From: Euryodendron excelsum | Lineage: Eukaryota > Streptophyta > Magnoliopsida > Ericales > Pentaphylacaceae | Direction: 5' to 3' | NCBI GenBank assembly: GCA_033060915.1 | Contig: CM065377.1 | Coordinates: forward strand, 55,820,183 to 55,884,182 | DNA: 64,000 nt | Shown: one piece after another, positions 1 to 10,965 of the stretch | Layout: each line of letters begins with the position of its first letter | Numbering within the stretch: the first letter of the stretch is position 1 | Notes under the pieces: model-generated | What the model was told of the DNA's origin: nothing | Seen by the model: the letters and a program-made list of their open reading frames with translations, nothing else | The model's database searches: none | Translations under genes and position numbers: made by a program

Positions 1-640
1 GTGACTACAGAAACAGTGTAAACATTTATACTCTTTGAGGGATTTTTGGCTCAGTTATATGGCAGCCACATATTTAACATTAGAGTTTAAGCCCTCGAAA
101 CCTAAATTTTCCCAGAAGAAATGGAGTAGAAGTTGACCACAACATTAGCACCCATAGTTGACCGGATCAGCTTACGATCATTATTATAAAGGTATGATGG
201 ATCTCTGCCATTTCAAAAACATATTCCTTGGAATAAGTTTGAAGTAAAACTTTTGTCAAATATATTTTGGCACCAACACCATTTTCGTGGGAAAGCTCAA
301 ATGGAAGGCCTTAATATGGATCAAATGGTGTCCAGATTTCTGGAAGGCTTCTTGTACAGAAAAGAGTTCAGCATTGCTGTGAAAATTGAGGTGCAGGTTT
401 CATAAGTATCATATATATCCTCCAGTACTAGAAATGAAACATGGACCTTTTGCTTCAATTTCCTTCCACTTTGCATATGGTTAAGAATAGTAAGTAAATT
501 AATCAAGCTTGCAAGGTTTGATATTAAATTCCCGTGTTCCATTGAGCTCAAATTCCAAGCTTTTTCCAGACTATAAGAGAGGCTACTAAGCCCATCATGT
601 TGCACTTGACTTGTTTTACCAATTAGAGATTCTTTCTTCG
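1..640. other. Left-edge non-coding stretch
   Basis: No coding exon can be supported here. A 94-codon open frame on the minus strand (321-605) has no recognisable domain, no FG motifs and no clear splice signals. If the nucleoporin-like locus to the right continued toward its C terminus, further exons would be expected here or left of the window, but none of the C-terminal NUP98 autoproteolytic domain is visible. Confidence 0.5.
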
Positions 641-965
641 AAATTTACAGGCTGGCCTAGGCAGTAATCAGTTCCCTACATATGGAGCTTCCTTCATGTA
701 GTGCTGCAGCTTTCGTTTAAACAAAACTAAATATAATATAATTTTGTCCAACAAATCAGTAAAGGAACCATGTTTTCAAAATTGCAAAGTAGTGCAATTG
801 CAAAAGCAGACTAATCAGAAACAGGATATGAGATAGTTTGCACTTAATCATCATTTCCTTCGCAATTATGATATTAGGGAATGTCAATGGATAAAGTGAT
901 GCAACTAGAATAAGCAAGACATGGAACCATAAAAGATCTTATAATTGTACTGATATATAATAGTC

Positions 966-1222
966 ACTGAAAGCTGATGGGGAGTTCCAAAACCTGCAGT
1001 TGTGGAGGTACCAAAAGCAGGCATTGAATCTCCAATGGGAGGAGACTGAGTTGCCCAAGAAGCTCTGGATGAAATGACACAGGGTGTTGTTTTCCTTGTC
1101 TGCAAACTAGAAGTACTTGTACAGCCAAATGACATAGGAGCATACTGGTTGCTACTGGGATTGTTGGTTTGCCCAAAAGCTGATGAAGATGAAAACATGG
1201 AACTAGATGAATGCCCAAAATT
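966..1222 (-). pseudogene. NUP98-like FG exon, copy 4 (splice signals lost)
   Basis: On the minus strand this segment reads as an FG-rich peptide with pieces such as NFGHSSSSMFSSSSAFGQTN, then MSFGCT, MPAFGTST and GFGTPH. It keeps about five FG dipeptides, the most of the four copies, and resembles the N terminus of plant NUP98A, where FGQTNN followed by an Ala-Pro-containing segment and PFG is typical. The acceptor that is intact in copy 2 (ACAG|GTTTTGGG) has become ACAATTTTGGG here, so the AG is gone, and the GGTTAGTAC donor present in the other three copies is not recognisable. The exon is therefore unlikely to be spliced as its sisters are. The NUP98 assignment comes from recalled family sequence, not from a search. 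Confidence 0.65.
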
Positions 1223-2164
1223 GTTATATGGGAATGAAACAAATAGTGATGGTGATTAATCCTTCAGGGTATTGGTGGTAATGAAGTTCATGAAAGAAGA
1301 GAAAAAAAAATAAAGAACACTGAGCAAAGCAACGTATATAATTCTAAAATTTCCACTGTTCTCAGTTCTCTCAACAACTTGCAACAACATATATATTGCT
1401 CGATTGCTAAATGCAAAAATGTTGGCTGGCTCCTATTAAACAATGGCCCATATGGACTTCGATGCTTAAAGATGATTCTCACTATTTCGAAGCCATGATT
1501 TTCCCCTATATAAAACCCCTTTTTTGAGTTAATAGATAGTAAATTTACGACCATAATGTTTCATACGTCATAATCACCAAGGTAAAATCTAGAAGTAAGC
1601 TTGTATGGGTTCTGAATAAACCCTCTACCATTTTAACTCCAAATTTATAGAATGAAGTTTGTAATACAGTGTCAGTACATTGACATCAGGTTTTTTTTTC
1701 TGTTGAATATATTTTGCTAATAGATGTATATCACTGACGTCAACTTTAACGTCTGTCATATATCCTCCATCCTAACTCAGTATTGAGTCTGTACCCTTTG
1801 CTAGAAGTTTTTCCACTTTTCATATCTCAAAGATCTCAGTCAAATCAATAAGTTGTTTTCAAGGTTCATCCCACAAAGAAGCATCCATTTAATGACAATC
1901 ACACACCAGATATCTCTTCAGTATACAAAGAGCTTTCAAAGCAGCAATATGACTATAGTTCATACATATGTAGGTTTATCTGTGTAAAACTGCACATCCT
2001 AGCTTGAAAAAAAATAACAGAGTTAATACTGTGCATTTGCAAATGCAAGACACCTGTTAGTTTTTGTTTCAACTATCTTTCCAGGTTCAACAGAGGAGTC
2101 AAGAAGTCAAAAGTCATTGACAGGTTAAAAGTTACAATTAGAGTGAATAAGAAACAAGGAAATG

Positions 2165-3293
2165 AAATTCGCATTGTGAACCGTTAGTCGTGTTTGACAA
2201 GTAGTGAGCCCTTCGTGAAATTATGGCAAACTCTAAGACTGCAAGGGACAACCGGAGGTGGAGGAGAGAGTTGAGGCAGTCTTAGATGGAAACAGAGCGA
2301 GAGAGTGGCAATGGACAACCAGAGCTTCTTAGAGGGGAGAGGTTACTATTCACATGTGCACGTTTGGAGGTGAAGACCTCTTACTTATAGGAGGATCGGA
2401 GGTCGCGCTCACTAGTGAACAGTATCAAGTGCTCAAATGGAAACTGGATGACAGGTGGCTCGCCCTCCTTGGTCCACAAAACTAGAGGGAAGGACTATGA
2501 CACCAAATACTTCAGAGCTGGTTGGGATTCGGCTCAAGTGCTATAGAGATGATTGGGCATTCTCATACCAGGTACGGAGAGCGTCAAGGGTCATTTGTCT
2601 TCTTCTGTATGTCTTCTAGTGAAGATCTCTTTTTCACCAAAACTTTCTCACTAAGACTGATCAAGATGAAAATCCCTCGAGGAATGAATGGATGATCCAT
2701 CTTGAGTAACCCTCTCCTCTAACCACCAATCCACAAGTCCCCAGTGATCCTATGCAAAGGTTTTGGTGTCGCTAGAGCCCATGGGCCATGACCATGGCAT
2801 TATCCCTAAGGGGGCTCCTAGATCCTGCTTGCAGTGTAAGCTGCATCATGTTGTCTTGTGGAGGTCATCAAAAGTAATCTTGAGCGGAGATAACCCCAAA
2901 GAGGTGTGCTACAGATGAGGGAGTACAGGCTCAAGAGAGCCACACTCGGGTGGAGAACTCCTGGCCAAGCCCAGAGGTACTGAGCATATATACCCATTAA
3001 CTAGAGAAAAAGCATGCTCAAGTCGAGATTCCTCCGGCCGAGCCAAGGGGGTGCCTCGAGCATGGTCATGGTCCAGAAGTTGAGGCCTCTAGAGCATCCC
3101 TTAACACCTAAGCTCGAGGTTGAGGCACCACATGCGTTATCCTGAGCTCACGAGGCTTGACCCCAGAGGGGAGCACGTGGAGATATATAATTGTCCACGT
3201 GTCACCTCACGAGGTTGACAGGTGAGACCAAACCCATTGGGATAATGATGTATGTGGTGATCAGATGGCGATGATGTGGCATACCACATAGGA
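2165..3293. mobile_element. About 1.13 kb insertion of unknown class
   Basis: Comparing the two NUP98-array units shows that this block is present only in the left one. The bases GAAATG occur immediately before it (2159-2164) and at its right end (3294-3299), as a short target-site duplication would. The block is clearly richer in G and C than its surroundings, with CTCGAG, CACGTG and CACGTGTCA-type words near 3000-3220. I see no long terminal inverted repeat, no poly-A tail and no long open frame, so the class is unassigned; a non-autonomous retroelement remnant is one possibility. Confidence 0.5.
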
Positions 3294-3339
3294 GAAATGG
3301 ACATGTGTACCCACACTCATGTTATACTTCTGTACTAAC

Positions 3340-3623
3340 CACCAAAAGATGGGACTCGAATCAGCACGAGAAGCAGGCATTGAAGTTCTCAAGGTAGGAC
3401 AAAAAGCACCATGTGTCAATGTGGAATTTTGTAGCGAAGATGCCTGGGTTGTTCCAGACATTCCAGTTGGAGTTCCACTGATTTCTGAATCCCCTTTCAG
3501 CACAGCATTAATACTTGAATTATCAGTCAGATAGTTCAGGAGCAGGCACATTGCCATTTTAATTGTTGGTTTGCCCAGACACTGTTGTGGACTCAGATTG
3601 GGCACTAGATGACTGTAAAAATA
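3340..3623 (-). pseudogene. NUP98-like exon, copy 3 (stop and frameshift)
   Basis: This is the sister of copy 1 (5450-5749). The minus strand begins SSSAQSESTTVSGQTNN, closely matching SSSVHSESTTASGQAND in copy 1, but then meets an in-frame TAA at 3559-3561. Downstream, CTGA is duplicated relative to copy 1 just before the shared Asp-Asn-Ser-Ser segment, which shifts the frame; the rest (ISGTPTG, TQASSLQNS) is only readable in another frame. A TTTAG acceptor (exon start 3623) and the donor TG|GTTAGT near 3340 survive. FG dipeptides are almost completely lost. If spliced to the exons upstream in the transcript, translation would stop at 3559. Confidence 0.7.
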
Positions 3624-6600
3624 CTAAACAAAAGTTGAAACTAATATAGATGACTGCTAATGGTAACCATCAAAAAACTTGTTGAGAAATTCCTCATGGA
3701 AAAGAAAAGCAATTAAATGATATAATATATCAGAGACAAGGACATGCCAGTAATTGCATGCTAGTTCATTATATTTCCCATGACCCTGTTACATAAGATG
3801 ATATCTTGGGACCAAGAGGATGATCAAATTGCTGAAAAATTGAACTAATTGAAAAAAAATGAACAAAATCCCATTTGAGTATTCACAAAAGAGAAGAATT
3901 CAATGTGATTCTGTGAAGTTAATTTCAAGTACGAAAAACAGCATAAGCACCAGTAGCTCCAGAACACATGAAATATTTGAAACTCTAGTTAAGAGGAATT
4001 TTAATTACACTAAATTTATAATGACCTTTTAGTGTCTAATGCAATATACTACTGGATGCTAGACAAGAGAAAGCGAGGAAGGTTTCAGAGCTATGCAGGA
4101 AATATCAGAATTTTGTAACTTAATAAAGCATTCCTGCTCCATGGCATTCATAGGCCTGTAAAAGCAGTAATCTTTTCTTTTATATGGAGCTTCATTTGCA
4201 TGAACAACACCTACTATTCTAAAACCAAGTTATGGTTATGTCCAAAATAGAGAGTCAATTGTAACATCTTTTTTGAAACACAGTGCAGTGCATATAAAAA
4301 AAGGACCTAGCAAACCATCTCACTGAGTAGTTTGTGTTCTCATCATTGTTTCCCTTGCAACTAAGTTATTATTGAAATCTTGATGAACAGGCAGTGCAAC
4401 CAATACAGACAAGAAATCTCAAAATCATTTGATTGTGTACTAACCATTCCAAGATGATGAAGAGCTCCCAAAAGTGGGCAGGGAACATGCTGATGCAGAA
4501 GATGGAGCACTAAGCGTCAATGTAGAAAGTAAAGGTAAAGTAGCCTGCGTTGATCCAAGCACTCCAGTTGAAATATTGCAGGATGTTGACCCCTCTGTCG
4601 ATGAACCACAAATACCTGTGGAACCAAATGGTATGGGACTGGATTGTTCACCACTTGGACCATTGGTGTTCCCAAAAGTAGATGAGAATCCAAGCATGCC
4701 ACTAGATGATTGCCCAAAACCTGTTACATTGAAATCAAAGAAATTCTAATAAAAATTAAAAAAGAAAATATTGTAGTTAATAAAGTTAATGAAAAAAATA
4801 AAGAAATAACAGAAATAAATTGCGTAACATAGTATGATGTATAAATTACCATTTTCCTCTGTTATTAACGTCATTCAGGATAGGTTCTAATGAGATGTTC
4901 CAGAGGTCAATCTTTCCATTGTCAGGGATGGGTTTATCCTTATTAACGTTCTACGGAGATGATTGTCCCTGAGGTCACTCTTTCCATCTTCGCTCCATCC
5001 TAAATCAATATTAAACTTGTAATCTTTGCTCAAAGTTTTTCCACTTCTAGTATTCTTGAAGATCTCAATTCAACAAATTCGTGTAGTTTGTAGGTTCATC
5101 AGACCAACAAGCACCTGTACTCCATGACATCCACTGTGCAAATTTTCCATGCCATAAGACAGGCAGGATGTCATTCCCAGCTTATCTAACAAGCATTTTC
5201 ATTTTTCAGCGTCTACAGAGCTGCCAATCTCTACTTCTCACATGCATGGAGCTTTATTCAAGTACAACTGAACCTCCTATTTTGAGAAATTTCAAGAGAA
5301 TTTCATGCATTTATAAGACACCTAGTATTTTCTCTTCTAATCATCATTTCCACTTCAACAGTGGGATCAAGGAATGTGATGGATTGACTTACAACTAAAA
5401 TAAGCAACAAATGGAAAAATGATAGGCATAACTGCACTAATGTACTAACCGGAAAATGCAGACAAAAAGTTCTTGAAAGGAGTTACTGGAGAACCAAAAC
5501 CAGGCACTGAAGTTTTAAATGTAGGGCATAAAACTTCAAATGTCCATGAGGAATTTTGAGTCGATGCTGCCTGGGATGCTCCAAACTCTCCAGTTGAAGT
5601 TCCACTGATTTCTGACTCCCCTCTCAGCATAGCATTAGTACTTGAATTATCAGATAGTTCAGGAGCGCAGACACTGGAATTTATATCGTTGGCTTGCCCA
5701 GAAGCTGTTGTGGATTCAGAGTGCACACTAGATGACTGACCAAAAGATGCTATATGGGAAATTGGGGATCAAAAGCAATATTAAGAACTATTAATTATAA
5801 CTTTTGAAGCATTGGTGAGGAAAAAGCTTGTGGAGAAGAAAAGCAACAAGCGACGTAAAATATCACATACAGACATGGTATAAGTTAACGGCATTCATAG
5901 TTCTTACCCTTTCTACGACACCATTACGTAGGATGGTATTTTAAAACCAAAAATATTGATGAATTGCTGAAAATATTGATCATTAGAAGAAAAAGCACAA
6001 AATCTCATTTTGAATACTTACAAATAACAACAACATCAACAACGATAATAACAACAACAACAATGTTTCAAGTGCAAAGGCAGCATGAGCTCCGATATTT
6101 CAAAAACAAGTGAAGTACTGGAAACTTCAAGTAAGAGCATGCATAACATTGATACATTCAATACTAATTTTTTCTGTATAATGCAAAATACAGTTGGACA
6201 TGAGGAAGGCATGAATATTTCGTAAACAATAAAATATTGGAACTTCAGTTAAGGGCAAATAAAAGATATGGATAATAGAAAATAGACATGAGGAAGCCAT
6301 GAAATTTTCAGCTAACAAAATCAAACAGTTTGTGTAAATTTAAGGCCAGTCCATCTCAATACACACAGATTAAAAGAAAAAGTAATCACAACAGTATATG
6401 AGAAAAACAGAGAAAGTTTCGCTTTAGTCATTAAAACAATATGAATTTATCATTTTCAGACTGAAACTAAACCTTAAAGATACAAGACGTCAAGAAAAAA
6501 CAAGTTTCGATGTAGCAATCAAGACAGGAAAACCAAAAACCCTAGAGAGTCTAAGCCGCACAATCGATTCAAGGCAATATCCAACAATAAACATCTAAAT

Positions 6601-6647
6601 CTTCAAGAACGGCAATCAAGCATTAACATCCCTAGGGTTTTTGGTGT

Positions 6648-6694
<47 letters not shown>

Positions 6695-6819
6695 CGTGGT
6701 CAAATAGCTTAAACAGAAACACAGATTGATTGATTCGACTGCATGAAACCAAATGGTTTTGAATTTGCGAAAGATGGAGAGATTGGATGACAGAACTTAC
6801 TATTGTTAGAATGAAACAT
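3559..6819 (-). pseudogene. NUP98-like truncated gene, possible 219-aa product
   Basis: A spliced reading frame exists on the minus strand. Exon 1 is 6819-6801 (ATG, encoding MFHSNN, donor GTAAGT). Exon 2 is 5749-5450 (copy 1). Exon 3 is 4720-4445 (copy 2). A fourth segment, 3623-3559, ends at TAA. All introns are phase 1 and open with GTAAGT or GTTAGTAC, and the sum is 660 nt, or 219 residues. The start resembles plant NUP98A, which begins MFGSNNPFGQSS. Exon 2 reads TSFGQSSSVHSES, GTSTGEFGASQA, and exon 3 reads GFGQSSSG, SSTFGNTNG, PIPFGSTG. NUP98 is an FG nucleoporin that lines the nuclear pore channel and has a C-terminal autoproteolytic domain. That domain is absent here, as are the GLFG-rich stretches, and only about seven FG remain. 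I favour a decayed partial duplicate; a short expressed protein cannot be excluded. Confidence 0.6.
6648..6694. repeat. Compound (TA)n(GA)n microsatellite
   Basis: About 11 TA units run directly into about 12 GA units, inside the first intron of the NUP98-like locus. Confidence 0.95.
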
Positions 6820-7075
6820 CGTTGTGAGTAATTCTACGAGATGTATCGATCCTGCGACACTAATCTAAATGGTGTTGAAGTTGCTTTCTTGAATCAGTAT
6901 ATAGTCCGTAGCTTTATCACAGAACAGGGATACGAATTCAAGGCGATCGTTTGCAGAGAAATGCGCGTTGCATGATGAGAATATACGGAACTTGCTCCAG
7001 TAATTTAGAGAGAGAAAGTGGAATGAATTGCTTCTGCCACAGTACAAAGTTTTAGAGAGAGAGAGAGGAGGGGCG
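6820..7075 (-). promoter_or_regulatory. Probable 5' leader of the NUP98-like locus
   Basis: Reading leftwards, this stretch holds CT-rich tracts (near 7055 and 7010) followed by a moderately GC-containing segment without long frames, then the ATG at 6819. Pyrimidine-rich CT tracts just upstream of plant start codons are common in 5' leaders. A TCTCGTAG at about 6835-6842 could be an acceptor for a leader intron. This suggests that the duplicated locus kept the original promoter end. No TATA box was assigned. Confidence 0.4.
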
Positions 7076-7089
7076 GGAATGAGAGCAAC

Positions 7090-8430
7090 TTAAACGACTT
7101 CTTCACCTTGTAAGTTCAGGGCCTCGCTCGGTAACGTTTAATGTTTTTAGTTTTTATTTTTTTTTTAATAAAAGCACAAACGACGTTTGTTTAAATTTTT
7201 TTTTTTAATTTTTTACAAAATTTAAAAAAAAAAATTAAAAATATTAAAATGAGTGTATTTTTTTTATTAAAATATTGGTCTAGTATTTTTGACACAACGA
7301 TAACCTATAAACGCCTATCACCAAACTACAAAAAACACACAGTAAAAACACAAAATAAAAACACACAGTAAAAAACAAAAATTGATAGCGTTACCAAACA
7401 AACCCTTAGATTTGCAAAACTAGTGCTCCATGTATCAAATAATTTCAAAATAACCCACAGATTTAGTATTATCATCCATTTTGTCCCAACTTTAGCTTGA
7501 TGAAACTGAGGTTCAACTTAATGAAACCAATATGGACAAATTTTAGCGATGCAGTCAGGGCAGACCTAGAAATTTGATTGAGGGGAGTCAAAGTAAAAGA
7601 TTTTGAAATTTTGACGAGTTAAAAGTAATATTTTTTTTTTATTTTTAAGGGCTTTATACATTATTCTTTATCTAAATACTAAAAAACATGCATGATCTAA
7701 ATAGAATTTTAAAAATTTTGGAGGTTTAATATACTATTTATTGTCATAAATACTTAAAAAATATATAACCTTAATAGAATTTAAAAAACTCAAGGGTCTG
7801 GTTCTCTTGTTCTACATGTAATTTATTGGGTAAACACGCTACCACAAAACTACTATTGCTCATAATTAAGCTTAATAGTTAGGAACTAATTCAACGCACG
7901 AAAGGTAAAAATTATAACCAAAGTATATTTAAAAAATAATGGTTGTACCTTCTTAATCAATTTTTTTTTTCTACAACACCTATTTTCACTAGATTAATAA
8001 ATAATTAAGAATTACTGTTTTACTCCCAAATTGTATTAGATTAGCAATTGAAAGTTTGAGATTACTTTTGAAATGAAAAATGTTCATGAAGATTATGAGT
8101 CATATCATTTGTATTAAACTATAAAGACAAGCATACTAGTTTTAGTGTACTTTGACATGGTTGATCATGGGCAGAGCCAGCCCTTTGAATTGTCCTGGGC
8201 TACATCAAAATTTAATAAACTATAAAAAAAATTTACAAAGCATGAATATGTAAAAGTTATATAAAACAAGTAATTTTACAACTAATTTTAGCAAATTTGT
8301 ACATAAATACGTAAATATTTTTAAAGAAATTAATATAAAAGTAAAGTATTGAAGTTGTGCCAACGGTTATTCATAGAATAAAAATCATGTGTTATCAAAT
8401 CCGAATTGATCATTTTAGAAAATTTGTTAC
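7090..8430. other. Gene-free AT-rich stretch with repeat remnants
   Basis: There is no supported gene. From 7140 to 7380 the DNA is A/T homopolymer-rich with repeated AAAACACA words. Around 7550-7800 and 8160-8330 the text has the style of degenerate dispersed elements (for example GAGGGGAGTCAAAGTAAAA and GGGCAGAGCCAGCCC), but I could not define ends. Confidence 0.5.
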
Positions 8431-8519
8431 TATTGCCTGATGGTCTAGTCTCAGTGGTACACCTTGTTGGAGGATCTTTGTTTTTACCAGATACAAGAGA
8501 TCAAAAGCTTGATTCTCGA

Positions 8520-8567
8520 AGATGGTGGTGATGTCATTGTAGCCGATGGTGGTGATGTCATTGTAGC
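8520..8567. repeat. 24-bp tandem repeat, two copies
   Basis: The unit GATGGTGGTGATGTCATTGT plus AGCC occurs twice in direct succession with no mismatches. It lies inside a short element beginning near 8436 with GATGGTCTAGTCTCAGTGGT, a text resembling a tRNA-like A box, so it may sit in a SINE remnant. Confidence 0.85.
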
Positions 8568-8861
8568 CGAACTCAAAACAGATAGTTAGGTGACCTTTTT
8601 TTAAATAATCCATGACATATAGCCGTAGTGGGGATTTTGATGGCTTGAAGTTTTAGATTGGTAATGATTTTTTTTGTGATTGGGCTTGAAATTGGGATGG
8701 GCTAGAGTGGGTTGGGTGATGATTTTCTATGCGGTTAGTTTTGAAATTGGGATTGGTTGAGTGGGTTAGGTAAGCTGCCATATAAAAGGTAGACTACAAA
8801 ATAATGAGTTGGACTAAACTATATTTTTAATAAATTTATAATTAGTAATTTTTTTTTTTTA

Positions 8862-9427
8862 GGCCAGACTATCCTGGCCTTCAACGTAACTCCAGGCGTG
8901 AGTTGATCATACATACTCGTCAAGAGCAAACCTCATTGAGGCCCTTAGTGTAAGAGAAAGGGTTCAAGAAGTAACAGTTCGAAGCTTTAGCAACAAGTGT
9001 TTCTACAAGATCCATGAAGAATGCATAGACAAAAGTACAGATTGGAATCCTCAGATGGTTAAATTCCATCAACAAATGTTAGAGGCTGTGAGATTAAAAT
9101 TTGTTAGAAAATAAGTGAAGTTGTACAATAGAACTTGGACCATAAACTTAAGAGGCCAATGAATAGTCCCTACAGGTTTTTCTTTGGTCTCTGAAGGTAA
9201 GGAACCTGCCAGAGCCTACTCAGACCACTCTCCCTTTGTAGTATGCGCAAAAGAGAAAATCAAGTTGAATATGGTGAAAGCTTGAAAGAAAATTCATTCC
9301 CAGCAGGTTTTAGAGAATTACTTCGCGACGAAGAGGTTGATGGGTACATAGCTGCTTTAGAAAACTTGATAGTAACAGTATTGAAGCAGAACTATAGGGC
9401 ATCTATCGAGGGTTAATTTATTGGGAC
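8862..9427 (+). other. Degenerate coding-like remnant, unrecognised
   Basis: An inverted pair GGCCAG/CTGGCC opens the segment (about 8863-8880). From about 8920 to 9115 the plus strand reads open and protein-like (segments SNKCFYKIHEECIDKS, DWNPQMVKFHQQMLEA) until a TAA. About 9303-9418 gives another open piece, GFRELLRDEEVDGYIAALEN, also ending in TAA. Neither has an ATG in context and I do not recognise a family. They look like fragments of an old coding or transposon sequence, interrupted on the right by the LTR-like block. Confidence 0.35.
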
Positions 9428-10665
9428 TGTAGAATTTTTTACAACCCGATTATAATACATATGTATAATACTAAAAAATTTAATTTGATTAGTAGAGATT
9501 AATCTACGTGATTAAAATCATACTTTTGAGATCTCTCTGATTTGATTCTGAATATCAGCAAATATGAACTTCAAAATCCTTCTGCTTTGATTTCAAACAA
9601 TAAGTAATAGCGAAAAACATGAATCAATTGCTCAAACTCAACCTCCAGACTTCTGTTATATCTCTAACTGCCCTTAAAGTGAGCTTAAAGTAAGTATATA
9701 TAGAGACTATAGCAGAAACTATAGGATTAGTATAACTAGGCTTCCTACGCAAATAAGAATTCTAATCCAATCAAGATTAATCCCTATTTATGTAAGTTAT
9801 AATTTATATTACTAATGAATTATAATTGTATTTCCTGACATACTAGGAATTATATTACAAGTTTCATATTATTAAATACTTATTTATCTCCTCACGTTAA
9901 GATTACAGATACCCGTCTATTAAATTAAATTACTGACAATTAAATTTAATAGACTTATTTAATTCTTTGAAACCACTTAACTTATTTGATATATTGGATT
10001 CATAATCCATCTGCAAGGTTTGACAGAATCAAAATTTATAAGTTTCCTCATTAGGTTATCATCAATCCCGTACGTAAATTCCATTAATAATTAATATTCA
10101 CCATTCAAGTAATGTTATTTTCTAACTCACTAAGTTTATTAACCCACAAAAAATCTCACTCTTCTATGAATCAAAACAATAAACACTACATGCATGTGTC
10201 TATTTATTATTTTAAGATTAAAAGTATAAGCACTCATAATAATCATGAATTATTAATTGTTTTATATAGTCAGCATAAAAATAATTAGCTTAACACGGTC
10301 TTATTCAATACACACAAAGTGTACTAATGTAAGGAGTTAAAACTTTATCATTCCCCATAGTCAAGATAGACTTATTAAAATCTTGTGTTACAGTATTATT
10401 GATGGTATATCCAGTTCCATCTAAGATTATGAATGATAAGCTTATATTTCATAAGAACCGATGATCTGATCTTCTGTGTGTAAACCATACTTTACACACT
10501 AAAACATCTATTATATAAAATAAGAGAGACAAATGCATAATCATTAAATAAAAAACGCAATGTAAACATTACTCACGCAGATTCTTATTAAAATAAAATA
10601 ACTAATTTGTTAATAAATATTAAAACTATTATACAAAACATGTCTTTTAATATAAATTCCTAACA
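9428..10665 (-). mobile_element. LTR-like block, possible solo LTR
   Basis: On the minus strand the block starts TGTTAGGAATTTATATT and ends AAAAAATTCTACA, giving the TG...CA ends of plant Ty1/copia LTRs and a length of 1238 bp, plausible for one LTR. The interior is AT-rich and has no long open frame. There is no primer-binding site or polypurine tract next to either end and no second LTR, hence a solo LTR. Against this, the flanking five bases (GGGAC and TAATC) do not form a target-site duplication, so the ends may be misplaced or the element rearranged. Confidence 0.45.
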
Positions 10666-10965
10666 TAATCATCATGTTTGAACAAGGTATAATGAAAGTG
10701 GAAATAGAAACCGAGTCCGAAGAGGCCATAAAACTCACAGAAAGGAGACATTCAAAGCTTTACCCATAGACCGTTTATTGAGGATTCCAAATTTCTCCTG
10801 AACAGTTGGAAAAGTACACTTAAGCATACTATGAAAGAGGGAAACAATTGTGCCAACGGGCTTCCAAAAATAGAAAATGATCAAGTGAAAGATTAGTAAT
10901 TCTTGAGGACTCCCAAAACCTAAGATCCTTCATTGTGGAAGATATGTTAAGAGTAACTGTTAGAA

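Larger units (their letters stand above)
640..6340 (-). repeat. Tandem genomic duplication carrying NUP98-like exon pairs
   Basis: The stretch consists of two diverged direct repeats of about 2.2 kb. The first is roughly 4150-6340. The second is roughly 640-4000 and is lengthened by an insertion at 2165-3293. Homology covers introns as well as exons: the text around 660-700 matches 4160-4200, 845-920 matches 4335-4410, 1760-1900 matches 5000-5130, and 3610-3990 matches 5740-6130. Each unit holds two exon-like segments that are themselves related, so the four copies probably arose by two successive doublings. Boundaries are approximate because they were read by eye. Confidence 0.75.

Noticed and set aside
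1074..1259. 61-codon plus-strand frame over NUP98-like copy 4
   Set aside because: It is antisense to a segment with clear FG-nucleoporin similarity and matches nothing itself.
4474..4749. 91-codon plus-strand frame
   Set aside because: Shadow of NUP98-like copy 2 on the opposite strand, where splice sites and FG motifs fit.
8436..8490. Possible tRNA gene because of GATGGTCTAGTCTCAGTGGT
   Set aside because: No matching B box at tRNA spacing and no acceptor stem; at most a SINE remnant.
10180..10520. Considered a full LTR retrotransposon with coding region
   Set aside because: No gag, protease, integrase or reverse-transcriptase frame is near, and there is only one LTR-like block.
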